Of a stretch of 64,000 nt of DNA, positions 17,964-26,480 are shown piece after piece. The notes below the pieces were generated by a model, which saw nothing but the letters and a program-made list of their open reading frames with translations, was not told the DNA's origin and made no database searches. Origin of the DNA: Dictyobacter vulcani. Its GTDB lineage: Bacteria; Chloroflexota; Ktedonobacteria; Ktedonobacterales; Ktedonobacteraceae. Position 1 is the stretch's first letter, and each line of letters begins with the position of its first letter. Location: the NCBI RefSeq assembly GCF_008974265.1, contig NZ_BKZW01000003.1, forward strand, positions 496,001 to 560,000, in the 5' to 3' direction. The position numbers were made by a program, and so were the translations under genes.

Positions 17964-18305
17964 GTGCCATACATTGTATATTTGCTATTCATTGATGGCG
18001 AGGTAGCTGGTTATGTTTCAAGCTACCAGGACAAAGAGCCAGGAAAACCAGAAGTGACTTACTGGATTGGTAAGTCCTACTGGGGCAAAGGGGTTGCCAC
18101 CAGAGGACTGACTGCGTTCCTTCTGCATTATACGGTGCGCCCTATTTATGCGCGTGCTGCTAAAGACAACATAGCATCCCTGCGCGTACTAGAAAAATGT
18201 GGCTTTATCAGAGTTGGTGAAAACCGCGATTTTGCCAGTGGACGTGGACAGGAGACAGAAGAACTTATCCTCCAACTGCCGCTACGGGGTATGTTGGGGA
18301 TATAA
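17964..18305 (+). pseudogene. GNAT acetyltransferase, N-terminal part missing
   Basis: About 113 codons match the core and C-terminus of RimJ/RimL-like N-acetyltransferases: IDGEVAGYVSSY, VTYWIGKSYWGKGVATRGL (the acetyl-CoA loop), VRPIYARAAKDNIASLRVLE and KCGFIRVGE. The usual 30-50 N-terminal residues are absent: a TGA lies two codons upstream of the first possible GTG at 17964, and no ribosome site precedes it. Either the 5' end is deleted or there is an upstream frameshift. Its 3' end overlaps the end of the convergent SDR gene by 24 bp. Confidence 0.65.
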
Positions 18306-19097
18306 TTTCCTCATGTTGTCGCCAAATATTTTGATTGCTTGCTTGCGTGGTAGCAGGCGTGAAGTCAGGAATGCGGCTGCTCGATTGGATTTCCCGGCGA
18401 TTTTACTGGGTGTCGTGCCAAGGGCATTGATGGCTTCTGTGATTGTTGGGCCTGCCTCCATATAAGGCATGGGGATTTCCTTATAGTGTGGCTGGGCATG
18501 ATGGAAGCCAGGGGTATTAGTTGCTCCTGGGGCAAAGCCGAGTACATCGATTCCCGCGCCACGTAATTCATCCCATAAGCCTTCGGCGAGGATCAAATTG
18601 TAGGCTTTAGTGGCGGCATAGTTTGTCACGAGGGCGGTACCCTGTAATGCCGATGCCGATGAGAAGAAGATGATGCCGCCATGGCCGCGTTCCCTCATCA
18701 AGCGTCCGAAGTGATGAGATAATTTCAATGGAGCCAGACAATTAATCATAATCTGACGTTGAAGCGTCTCCAATGCCACATCCAGCAAGGGACCGACAGA
18801 AGAGAGTCCTGCGATATTGGCGACAAGTCCTATTTCCAGATTACTGGTTGCTTGTTTGACTTCGGTAAGAAACGTGGGGTCAGACAGATCCACGACTAGA
18901 GCTCTGGCTTGCACGTTATAGGCTTGTTGCAAAAAGAGTACCTGTTCTTGCAATTTTTCGGCATTAACATCAACGGCCAGAATGTTAAGCTGGCGTGCGG
19001 CAAGCTGATTCGTACATTCTTTGCCCAGGCCAGAGGCGGCTCCCGTAACCAATGCCCAGGGGCCATAACGTTGTTCAAATGGCAATACTGCTGGCAT
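18282..19097 (-). CDS. Short-chain dehydrogenase/reductase (SDR)
   Basis: The 271-residue classical SDR shows ALVTGAASGLGKE, the TGxxxGxG cofactor loop, at residues 16-28, the acidic residue in ILAVDVNAEKL that usually favours NAD, NIAGLSSVGP (NAG-type motif), the Ser of FFSSASALQGT, and the catalytic YAATK near residue 156. The substrate is not indicated. AAGGA lies 6 nt before the ATG. It lies next to, but is not clearly co-transcribed with, the deazaflavin-type oxidoreductase upstream (about 190 bp apart). Confidence 0.9.
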   Translation of the reverse strand: MPAVLPFEQRYGPWALVTGAASGLGKECTNQLAARQLNILAVDVNAEKLQEQVLFLQQAYNVQARALVVDLSDPTFLTEVKQATSNLEIGLVANIAGLSSVGPLLDVALETLQRQIMINCLAPLKLSHHFGRLMRERGHGGIIFFSSASALQGTALVTNYAATKAYNLILAEGLWDELRGAGIDVLGFAPGATNTPGFHHAQPHYKEIPMPYMEAGPTITEAINALGTTPSKIAGKSNRAAAFLTSRLLPRKQAIKIFGDNMRKLYPQHTP

Positions 19098-19290
19098 GAG
19101 GAATCCTTCCTGGTTTTGTGAGGTGATGAAGACATGTTTTCAATAGAATAAGCAGTTTTATATGCTTTTTTCTATTCTACCTCATAAATAGGAAGATCGC
19201 TATAGTGTTTTGACATCTGAGCTCAATACTGAACCGCGTTTAGTCCAGAATCGAGCCCAGAAAATCCTATTCCAATAGCATTTTAGCGCG

Positions 19291-19692
19291 TTAAGCACTG
19301 GTGGGCAGAGCGATGCTGGATTTTACGCGTACAAAATCCTGTACACCCGATCGCTGCAAGATGAAGCGTTCAAAGGCAGGAAACAGCGGCAAAGCGACAG
19401 CTTGATCCAGTGACTCTGGTTTCCCGATTTCATATGTCTTCTTTTGCCAGAGCAGCGTCCCATGTTCGGCTGTCACAAGATTGCGGTACCAATCTACTTT
19501 GGGTCCATAGGTTAAGGCGATGACAAAAGCATCGCCTTGCGCTAAGACAATGATTGGTGTCTCATAAGCCTTACCACTACGTCGTCCTACATGGCGAACA
19601 ACCGCGAACTGGCTGCGTGAAGAGCCAGCAAACTTCAGCATCACGCGATTAAAAACGTACTTATTAAAGTAGCGTATGCGATTAGCAAACAT
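19291..19692 (-). CDS. Nitroreductase/quinone reductase family deazaflavin (F420)-dependent protein
   Basis: The 133-residue product matches the small split-barrel F420-dependent family (DUF385, Ddn-like): FNKYVFNRVMLKFAG, RHVGRRSGKAYETPIIVL with the conserved HxGRRSG, and the YGPKVDWYRNLVTAEHG segment. Members use reduced F420 to reduce quinones or nitro compounds. The ATG at 19692 has GGAGG immediately upstream. The TetR gene ends about 50 bp upstream on the same strand, so the two almost certainly form an operon under that repressor. Confidence 0.85.
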   Translation of the reverse strand: MFANRIRYFNKYVFNRVMLKFAGSSRSQFAVVRHVGRRSGKAYETPIIVLAQGDAFVIALTYGPKVDWYRNLVTAEHGTLLWQKKTYEIGKPESLDQAVALPLFPAFERFILQRSGVQDFVRVKSSIALPTSA

Positions 19693-19742
19693 TTTTTTTC
19701 CTCCTTGAAAAGGTAGAAACGTAGGAAAAGACAGAAACATAG

Positions 19743-20372
19743 CTATGGTGGTGTTAAGGCACGCATGACGATCTCAACCAGCGCATCCGCACGGTCCAGA
19801 CCTGGCGGCTGCGCCTGCTCACCTGTGAATACCAGACTGGTGAGCGCATACGTTAATAGCCCACCAAGCAGTGCGCGAGCTAGCGCATCAAAGTCAACTT
19901 CAGCGATTATCTGTTGCTCTCGGGCACCTTGTAACAGGTCCATAATAATAGCGATACCACGCTGTGGTACGGTCGAGAAAAACATGGCACCAAGTTGTGG
20001 GAAGCGCGGCTGTTCGGCAATAATGATCCGTAACATGGCCAGATAATCAGGTTGGCTCATCATGATCAGGATCTCATGAGCAAAGCGGGTAAGCGCCTGA
20101 CGCAGCGCCGGGAGATCCTGTGCAGTTGGCAGGGTTGAAAACTGTGCTGCAAAGCCTGGTTGCTTTAGTGTCAGGTGACTCAAGACATCTACAAAAAGTT
20201 CTTCTTTCGTCGCATAGTGACGATAGAGCGTCTCCTTCGAGGAAACGCCTGCCTCCGCTAGAATTGCATCGGTACTTGTTCCAAGATAACCTTGCTGAAG
20301 AAACAGACGATGGGCGGCATTTCTGAGCCGTTCGCGTGTCTGTTGAACACGGGTGTTGGGTTTGCGTTCCAT
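19743..20372 (-). CDS. TetR/AcrR family transcriptional regulator
   Basis: The 209-residue protein has the N-terminal TetR helix-turn-helix (residues 14-60: AAHRLFLQQGYLGTSTDAIL and AEAGVSSKETLYRHYATKEE) and a helical ligand-binding half typical of the family. A GGAG site lies before the ATG. It heads an operon with the deazaflavin-type oxidoreductase, and a CGTACC-TTAC-GGTACG inverted repeat at 20399-20414, 27 bp before its start, is a good candidate for an autoregulatory operator. Inducer unknown. Confidence 0.9.
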   Translation of the reverse strand: MERKPNTRVQQTRERLRNAAHRLFLQQGYLGTSTDAILAEAGVSSKETLYRHYATKEELFVDVLSHLTLKQPGFAAQFSTLPTAQDLPALRQALTRFAHEILIMMSQPDYLAMLRIIIAEQPRFPQLGAMFFSTVPQRGIAIIMDLLQGAREQQIIAEVDFDALARALLGGLLTYALTSLVFTGEQAQPPGLDRADALVEIVMRALTPP

Positions 20373-20398
20373 AGCTGCTCCTTTCTTCTTTAAAGTAA

Positions 20399-20414
20399 CG
20401 TACCTTACGGTACG
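20399..20414. promoter_or_regulatory. Probable TetR operator
   Basis: Inverted repeat CGTACC-TTAC-GGTACG, 27-42 bp upstream of the TetR start. The size and position are those of a TetR-family autoregulatory site. Confidence 0.5.
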
Positions 20415-20877
20415 ATATAGAATCTTATACGTCGATTGTCAAGGAATGGCAACAGGCGTGATCCATAGTGCTGAGTTTGAACTCAAGGCTATGGATCATG
20501 CCTGCTTGAAGTTTAATGATCTTCTTTGTGTTGTGATTTATTTGTTTAATTCTATTAATTTACCGTCTTGAGACAATATTAACTTATTTCTTATAAAGTT
20601 TCTAGTGTAAATTAGCTATGCATAGGATTTTCTATCCGGGGCAACTTTGAGTATTTAGAAAAGGTAGTAAATGTTATACCTGTTCAGTTGTGTTTCTATA
20701 AAGTAAGATCATGATCATTTTTATCCGGTCTCGATCTCTCATATCAGTGATATGAACAGGTAAACTATGCTATGAGCATAGAAAACATCTTTCACGGGAC
20801 CTTATTTTTCTGGTACGGTACACGTATACGTATACGTTTTCTGTTTTGATGAGACTGCACAAAAAGGAGTTTTCAGA
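20415..20877. other. Divergent intergenic region between TetR and metallophosphoesterase genes
   Basis: AT-rich, with no convincing open frame. Near its right end, 41-56 bp before the metallophosphoesterase start, lies the self-complementary ACGTATACGTATACGT (20822-20837), preceded by GGTACGGTAC (20812-20820), which repeats the half-site seen in the TetR operator. Confidence 0.5.
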
Positions 20878-21636
20878 ATGAAGATTGCTGCACTCTATGA
20901 TATCCATGGAAACCTGCCAGCGCTAAATGCTGTGTTAGAGGAACTTGAAGAGGTGCAACCGGACCTGATTGTTATTGGTGGAGACACGGTATCCGGCCCT
21001 ATGCCCGGACAGGTTCTGGAGCGACTGATGCAGTTTGGTGAGCGGATTCGCTTTATTAGTGGCAATGGCGATCGTGAAGTTGTGACGGTTTTTGATGGTC
21101 TGCCAATTCGATCGGTTATTTCAGCAGAAGGGCAGGCAGTAACTAACTGGGTTGCTCAGCAGTTAACGAGGTCGCAGCGAGATTTTCTGGCCCGGTTACC
21201 TGAACATGTAACATTCAGTGTTACAGGATTGGGCGAGATCTTATTTTGCCATGCCACGCCGCGTAGCGATGAGGAGCTTTTCACTCAGCTTACCCCCGAG
21301 GAACGCCTGGCAAGCATCTTTGCTGGTATTGAGCAGCAGATGGTTGTCTGTGGGCATACCCATATGCAGTTTGAGCGGAAGATAGGTCAGTTACGCATTC
21401 TTAATGCTGGCAGTATTGGGATGCCTTATGCTGACCAACCAGGTGCATACTGGCTGCTTTTGAGTCCAGAAGGATCCATATTTCGTCTGACGAAATATGA
21501 TAACGTGGCAGCAGCAGAGCGGATAAAAGCGACGACCTATCCACAAGCACAGGAATTCGCTGAAGAGAATGTGCTCAAGATACCAACCGCGGATGAGGCC
21601 ATGACTCTCTTTGAATCTATGGCTAAAGAAGGCTAA
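20878..21636 (+). CDS. Calcineurin-like metallophosphoesterase (YfcE/MJ0936-like)
   Basis: The 252-residue enzyme has the full set of phosphoesterase metal motifs in order: LYDIHGN (DxH), VIGGDTVSGP (GD), ISGNGDRE (GN, with D in place of the usual His), LFCHATPR (H), and VVCGHTHMQFE (GHxH). It is the phosphodiesterase branch with broad substrates. The GNGD variation may change catalysis or specificity. AAAAAGGAG lies 8 nt before the ATG. The small repeat protein follows 125 bp later. Confidence 0.88.
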   Translation: MKIAALYDIHGNLPALNAVLEELEEVQPDLIVIGGDTVSGPMPGQVLERLMQFGERIRFISGNGDREVVTVFDGLPIRSVISAEGQAVTNWVAQQLTRSQRDFLARLPEHVTFSVTGLGEILFCHATPRSDEELFTQLTPEERLASIFAGIEQQMVVCGHTHMQFERKIGQLRILNAGSIGMPYADQPGAYWLLLSPEGSIFRLTKYDNVAAAERIKATTYPQAQEFAEENVLKIPTADEAMTLFESMAKEG

Positions 21637-21761
21637 TTTAGGGTTTGATCCTCAGTATCGTCATATATATGTACGATAAAGTTAATATTTATGCGTTTAA
21701 ATGTATGGAAACTGTTTTGATGGGAGAAAGACATATTTTATGGCAAGGAGGAGAATTTTTC

Positions 21762-22049
21762 ATGGAAAAGCATTCTGATCATTCGTCTTCGAACCAGGAT
21801 CCACAACGTCATTTTGACACGGGAGCCTATCATCCAGGTGAAATAAATGTACCACCAGCTCCGTCGACAAGCGAGGAGGGAGTAAATGTAATCTATACAT
21901 GCCCCATATGTGGAGTGGCTGTCTTTACCATAACAGACAACATTCTTAGTTACCGTCAAGATCACGTTGTTTCGCCAAAGAACGTAAATGATCCCACTTC
22001 TGTAACCATAGAAGCTTACCATCCAGGTGAATTCGGACATCCTAGTTAA
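21762..22049 (+). CDS. Small protein with YHPGE repeats and a CPxC motif, unknown function
   Basis: I do not recognise the family. The ATG at 21762 is preceded by AAGGAGGAG, a very strong ribosome site, giving 95 residues. GAYHPGEINVP (residues 21-31) and EAYHPGEFGHP (84-94) are near-identical repeats flanking a middle part with CPICGVAVF, a single CxxC. Just after the TAA stop the same frame reads EAHHPCERDV to the next stop, a decayed third copy. No signal peptide is visible. The AAA-LuxR regulator starts about 90 bp downstream, so the two may be co-transcribed. Confidence 0.6.
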   Translation: MEKHSDHSSSNQDPQRHFDTGAYHPGEINVPPAPSTSEEGVNVIYTCPICGVAVFTITDNILSYRQDHVVSPKNVNDPTSVTIEAYHPGEFGHPS

Positions 22050-22142
22050 GAAGCTCACCATCCATGTGAGCGAGATGTATCACCATCTGTGTAGATGAAG
22101 CCATGTTTACAAAAATGTCTTTGCTATGAGATAAGAAAAAGC

Positions 22143-24788
22143 ATGACAGAACAACAGCGCCCAGGATCTTCCAGTGAGGGTGCCACCATAGCTATGGTGA
22201 CACCCTCTGAGGTTACCTGGAAGGTTCCTTCATACCTGACGACGCTTATTGGTCGCGAAAAGGAAGTGCATGATATTTGTAACCGCATTCAGCAACCAGA
22301 TACGCGTCTGCTCACACTGCTCGGACCTGGTGGTGTAGGGAAAACGCGGGTAGCTTTGCAGGTTGCGCAACAACTTCGCGGCAAATTTTTGCACGGTATT
22401 TATTTTGTCTCTCTCTCAATGGTGCAAGATGCACATTCCGTATTCTCTTCTATTGCCGACACGCTGGAGTTGAGAGAGCAAAGCGAACGCAGTCTTTTTG
22501 AGCAGGTAAAAATATTTCTTGAGCAGAAAGCTTGCCTGCTGATATTAGATAACTTTGAGCATGTCCTGGCGGCCGCTCCGGAGCTTGAACAACTCCTGCT
22601 TTATTGTCCTGGCTTGCGCCTGTTGGTGACCAGCCGTAGTGTGCTTCATCTCTTAGGAGAGCATCAGTATCCCATTGCCCCTCTGGCTTTTGCTGAGCAG
22701 GTTGAGCAGATGACAAAAGAGCAACTGCTTCATTTTCCCGCTATCTCTCTTTTTCTGCGTCAGGCACAGGCAATCTTACCCGGATTTCAGCTCACGCCGG
22801 AAAATAGTCAGGCTGTAGCAGGTATTTGTGCGCATCTGGATGGATTGCCTCTGGCGATTGAACTGGCGGCTGCCAGGCTCAAACTTATCCCACTTCCTAC
22901 TATGTATAAAGAACTGCCGCAGCGACTCGATTTATTAACCAGTAAGATCACCTCTTATCCTGTCCGGCAACAAACTCTGCTTAATACTCTTAACTGGAGC
23001 TATAGTCTTTTAACTGAGACAGAGCAATATATTTTTCGGCTTTGCTCGATTTTTGCTCAAGGGAGTACATTAAAGGCTGTGGAGGCAATCGCAACGGGCA
23101 AGTTAGCGAGTTCAGTCTCGGTGATGGACACGATTGCGACCCTTATTGATAGTGGTCTCCTCTATCAGGTACTGGATACAGAAGAGATACCGAGATTGCG
23201 CATGCTTGAAACAATGCAGGCCTATGGACTTGCACGTTTGCAGGAACATGGGGAACTGGCTGCGAGTCGGCAGGCTCATGCCGAATACTATCTTTCCCTG
23301 GCAGAAGAAGGCGAAAGCTATCTCAAAGGAGCACAGCAAATATCATGGTTGAGGTTGTTAGAAAAGGAACATGGAAATTTTCGCCTGGCATTGCAGTGGC
23401 TGCTTGACCAGCAGCAGAGCGAACTCTTGCTGCGTTTCTGCCGGGCCCTCTCGCGTTTCTGGTTTTTACGGGGCCACTGGAAAGAGAGCAGAGGATGGAT
23501 GCAATCAGCATTAGAGCTTCCTACCACTCAGGCGCAGACGGTGACGCGTACGCAAGTTCTGCAACGGGTTGGTGAACTTGCCTTCTATCAAAATAATGTG
23601 GATAGTGCGCGCTCGGCTTTAGAGGAATGTCTGGCATTATGTACCTCGGATCAGTTCATCGAAGAGCGCATTAATGCTCTGTGTGGTCTCAGTATGCTGA
23701 TGCGGAAGCAGGGTGAAAGTGCCAGAGCCTCTCAACTTCTGGATGAATGTGAGCAACTATGTCGTGCCACATCAATGATCTGGGAACTTTCGCAGGTATT
23801 GCGGACGCGAGGCTTTACTGCCTGGACGCGTGGTGATACTACCCTGGCAGAAACATGCGCGCATGAGAGTCTCAAGCTGGCTCGGCAAACCGGCGACCAG
23901 GCCTTGATCGCCAAAGCGCTTTCCCTTTTATCTGCAGTAGCCATGCAGCAGAACAAGCTAGCCCAGGCCATCATGATGAATCAAGAAATTTTGCGGATTG
24001 CTGAGCTCCTTGAGGATACGTATTTGTTAGCCACGACGGTACAGAACCTTGGCTATTTGCTGGCAAACGAGGAAAAGTTTGCTGAAGCGCTGGCGCTCAC
24101 ACAGCAAGGACTTGGCTTATTTCGTGATCTAGGCTATAAGCTTCTGACCGCCAATACTTTGCATACGCTTGGCTATATCGCTATGCAGCAAGCGAACTAT
24201 CCGCTGGCGTTCCATTCATTTCAAGAAGGCTTGATCCTGGCACATGAGCTGCACAATGATGTCGTATCAGGCTGGCACTTTATTGGACTGGCGGAACTGG
24301 CCTGTATCCAGACAAAATATATCCAGGCAGCGCAGTTCCTGGGAACAGCGGAACTGCGTCTGGATCCGGCATTGATCATGAATACGGCTGAGCGTACCAG
24401 GTATGATGAGCTGGTAGAACGTGTCCGGCAAAAACTGGGCATGGCACAATATGCGCGTTCCTGGCAAGAAGGCCAGAAAATGGAGATGCCACAATTTCTA
24501 TCCATGATAGAGAAAGGGGATTTGTTATCCTATCGCAAGGAAGATACGCCGCCAATTGTCCATTTTCCTGAAACACAAGCCTCTATTCTTCCTTATCAAT
24601 TAACCCGTCGTGAGCTTGAAGTGATACGACTCGTCGCGCAGGGTTTAACAAATACACAAATTGCCGATTTACTGGTAATTAGTGCCCGTACAGTAAACTG
24701 GTATCTTACAAATATTTACAGCAAATTGCAGGTCACGTCCAGAAGCGCGGCTACCCGCTTTGTGTTTGAGCATGGCCTGCTTAACTGA
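22143..24788 (+). CDS. AAA/NB-ARC ATPase-TPR-LuxR family transcriptional regulator
   Basis: A large one-component regulator of about 880 residues. An N-terminal NTPase with Walker A LLGPGGVGKTRVAL and Walker B LLILDNFEHV resembles the NB-ARC/AfsR-type STAND module; a long middle region is made of tetratricopeptide-like helical repeats (about residues 360-760); and the C-terminal 60 residues are a LuxR helix-turn-helix (LTRRELEVIRLVAQGLTNTQ then IADLLVISARTVNWYLTNIY). Such proteins bind an effector via the repeats and switch on target promoters in an ATP-dependent way. The start at 22143 is the more conserved-looking one, but no good ribosome site is present; 22095 is the alternative. Its target may include the adjacent small protein. 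Confidence 0.9.
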   Translation: MTEQQRPGSSSEGATIAMVTPSEVTWKVPSYLTTLIGREKEVHDICNRIQQPDTRLLTLLGPGGVGKTRVALQVAQQLRGKFLHGIYFVSLSMVQDAHSVFSSIADTLELREQSERSLFEQVKIFLEQKACLLILDNFEHVLAAAPELEQLLLYCPGLRLLVTSRSVLHLLGEHQYPIAPLAFAEQVEQMTKEQLLHFPAISLFLRQAQAILPGFQLTPENSQAVAGICAHLDGLPLAIELAAARLKLIPLPTMYKELPQRLDLLTSKITSYPVRQQTLLNTLNWSYSLLTETEQYIFRLCSIFAQGSTLKAVEAIATGKLASSVSVMDTIATLIDSGLLYQVLDTEEIPRLRMLETMQAYGLARLQEHGELAASRQAHAEYYLSLAEEGESYLKGAQQISWLRLLEKEHGNFRLALQWLLDQQQSELLLRFCRALSRFWFLRGHWKESRGWMQSALELPTTQAQTVTRTQVLQRVGELAFYQNNVDSARSALEECLALCTSDQFIEERINALCGLSMLMRKQGESARASQLLDECEQLCRATSMIWELSQVLRTRGFTAWTRGDTTLAETCAHESLKLARQTGDQALIAKALSLLSAVAMQQNKLAQAIMMNQEILRIAELLEDTYLLATTVQNLGYLLANEEKFAEALALTQQGLGLFRDLGYKLLTANTLHTLGYIAMQQANYPLAFHSFQEGLILAHELHNDVVSGWHFIGLAELACIQTKYIQAAQFLGTAELRLDPALIMNTAERTRYDELVERVRQKLGMAQYARSWQEGQKMEMPQFLSMIEKGDLLSYRKEDTPPIVHFPETQASILPYQLTRRELEVIRLVAQGLTNTQIADLLVISARTVNWYLTNIYSKLQVTSRSAATRFVFEHGLLN

Positions 24789-24823
24789 TGTCATATAGAG
24801 CGAAGCTACTGTGCCGTGTGAGT

Positions 24824-24868
24824 AGACCTGATAATGATCATTCATTGAAGATGACCATTATCAGGTCT
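24824..24868. terminator. Terminator-like hairpin between LuxR regulator and esterase genes
   Basis: A 13-bp perfect stem (24824-24836 with 24856-24868) between two converging genes, 35 bp after the LuxR regulator stop. No T-run follows, so strength is uncertain. Confidence 0.6.
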
Positions 24869-24883
24869 GGCATTGTGAGAAGA

Positions 24884-25864
24884 TTACCGAGAAAAAGCTG
24901 TGCGCAGAGCCGCTATTGTCAGCGCGATAGCGCCGCGCGTCGCAGGTGTCTCAGCCAGGGGATTAAGTAACAGGAAATCATGAATGGTGCCCATATAGCG
25001 CACGGCGGTTACGCGGACGCCAGCTTCTTGTAATTTATGCGCATAAGCCTCGCCCTCATCGCGTAAAGGATCGTTTTCATCAACGATAATCAAGGCTGGT
25101 GGCAGTTCCCGCAACTGTTCAAGTGATGCCTGTAGTGGTGAGAGCTTATAGTTTTTTCGCAGTGCGACATCTGGCGCATACGCATCCCAGAACCATTTCA
25201 TGGCTTCGGACGAGAGCCATAGCGAGCCATCGCCGTAGCGACGATAGGATTCCGTGTTCATGCCTGCGTCTGTAACTGGATAACACAATACCTGGAACGT
25301 AATCTTTGGTCCATGGCGCTCTTTGGCGAGCATGGTGAGGATCGTGGCCATATTGCCACCGACGCTATCACCACATACCGCCAGTTGTGCTGGATCAATA
25401 CCGGCAGTATTTCCCTGTTCGGCGGCCCAGATCAATGCTGTATAGGCCTGTTCAATCGCGACCGGATAGCGAGCTTCAGGAGAACGGGCATAGTCTACAA
25501 ATACGACGGTAGCCTGTACGCCATTGGCGATCTCACGAATCAGGCGATCATGGGTTTCTTTATCACCCAGAATCCAGCCCCCGCCATGGCAATAGATGAT
25601 GCCTGGTAACGTGCCACTGACACCCTGTGGGCGCACAATCCTCAGTGAGACCTGTCCTGTTGGTCCCCCGGGAATTGTCAGATCTTTAACGTCCGCAGGC
25701 AAGGGAGTAACAGGGCTACTTCTTTGAACTGAGACAAGGATATTACGAGCATCAGTTGGGGTTAAGGTATAAAGGGGAGGGCCGCCCTGGGCCTCAAGTC
25801 TTTTCAGAAAGGCTAATGTGGCGGGCTCAAGTAAAGAGATACGTGGATCAATACTGACAGTCAT
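24884..25864 (-). CDS. HSL-family alpha/beta hydrolase (esterase)
   Basis: The 326-residue enzyme belongs to the hormone-sensitive lipase family: IIYCHGGGWILGDKETHDRL carries the HGGG oxyanion motif, VCGDSVGGNMATI the GDSxGG nucleophile elbow, DENDPLRDEGEAYA the acid and TIHDFLL the catalytic His. Such cytosolic enzymes hydrolyse short-chain esters. I chose the internal ATG at 25864, which has AAAGGA upstream; the ATG at 25873 would add three residues. No operon partners. Confidence 0.92.
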   Translation of the reverse strand: MTVSIDPRISLLEPATLAFLKRLEAQGGPPLYTLTPTDARNILVSVQRSSPVTPLPADVKDLTIPGGPTGQVSLRIVRPQGVSGTLPGIIYCHGGGWILGDKETHDRLIREIANGVQATVVFVDYARSPEARYPVAIEQAYTALIWAAEQGNTAGIDPAQLAVCGDSVGGNMATILTMLAKERHGPKITFQVLCYPVTDAGMNTESYRRYGDGSLWLSSEAMKWFWDAYAPDVALRKNYKLSPLQASLEQLRELPPALIIVDENDPLRDEGEAYAHKLQEAGVRVTAVRYMGTIHDFLLLNPLAETPATRGAIALTIAALRTAFSR

Positions 25865-26480
25865 AGTGAACATCCTTTCTGCTCTTCTTTTTCTCTTTAC
25901 ATGCAGGCAAATACATCGCCTTCTTCAGGTATACTCGCTAAAAAACAAAAAGCAATCAACCGAACGGATGATTACTTTTATGTACGAGCTTTCATTTTTA
26001 ATGCTACAGAATATGCGTAGATTTTAGCTAAATACAATGTTTACCAGGCATAATTGCTGTGATTTTATGCTATATCTCCATCTCGTTTATCCAATAGTAC
26101 TGGTTTGTGCTAACATCATCAGATATCCATTTCTTTACACCTGTAGGGTAATATAGTTCATCTTTTTACTTTTATTGACATAGATAGCCTTAGATAGCAC
26201 TTGCTGCCAGCGCATTTCACTATAGTATATGGAAGACTTGAGGTTATCGTCACAAAATTTCTTGTATCAATCGTTCTTTTGAGTAGATTAATTTTATGAA
26301 CCCTTAACATTCAGATAGTATTTATTTCATAAAAATATGATACACTTGGTAAGTTAGATATAGTAACATATTATTGTTTGGGCATACTCTAGTATATTTG
26401 AGTTTGATATCTCTTTCTATGAATGATTGTTGTCGTTGCACGTCAATAAAAATTGTACGTCAATAAAAAGGAGTCAAGTC
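25865..26480. other. Long AT-rich intergenic region upstream of the secreted phosphatase gene
   Basis: About 600 bp with no convincing open frame. At its right end ACGTCAATAAAAA occurs twice, 17 bp apart (26440-26452 and 26457-26469), the second copy running into the ribosome site of the next gene. The rest shows nothing I can name beyond presumed divergent promoters. Confidence 0.5.
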
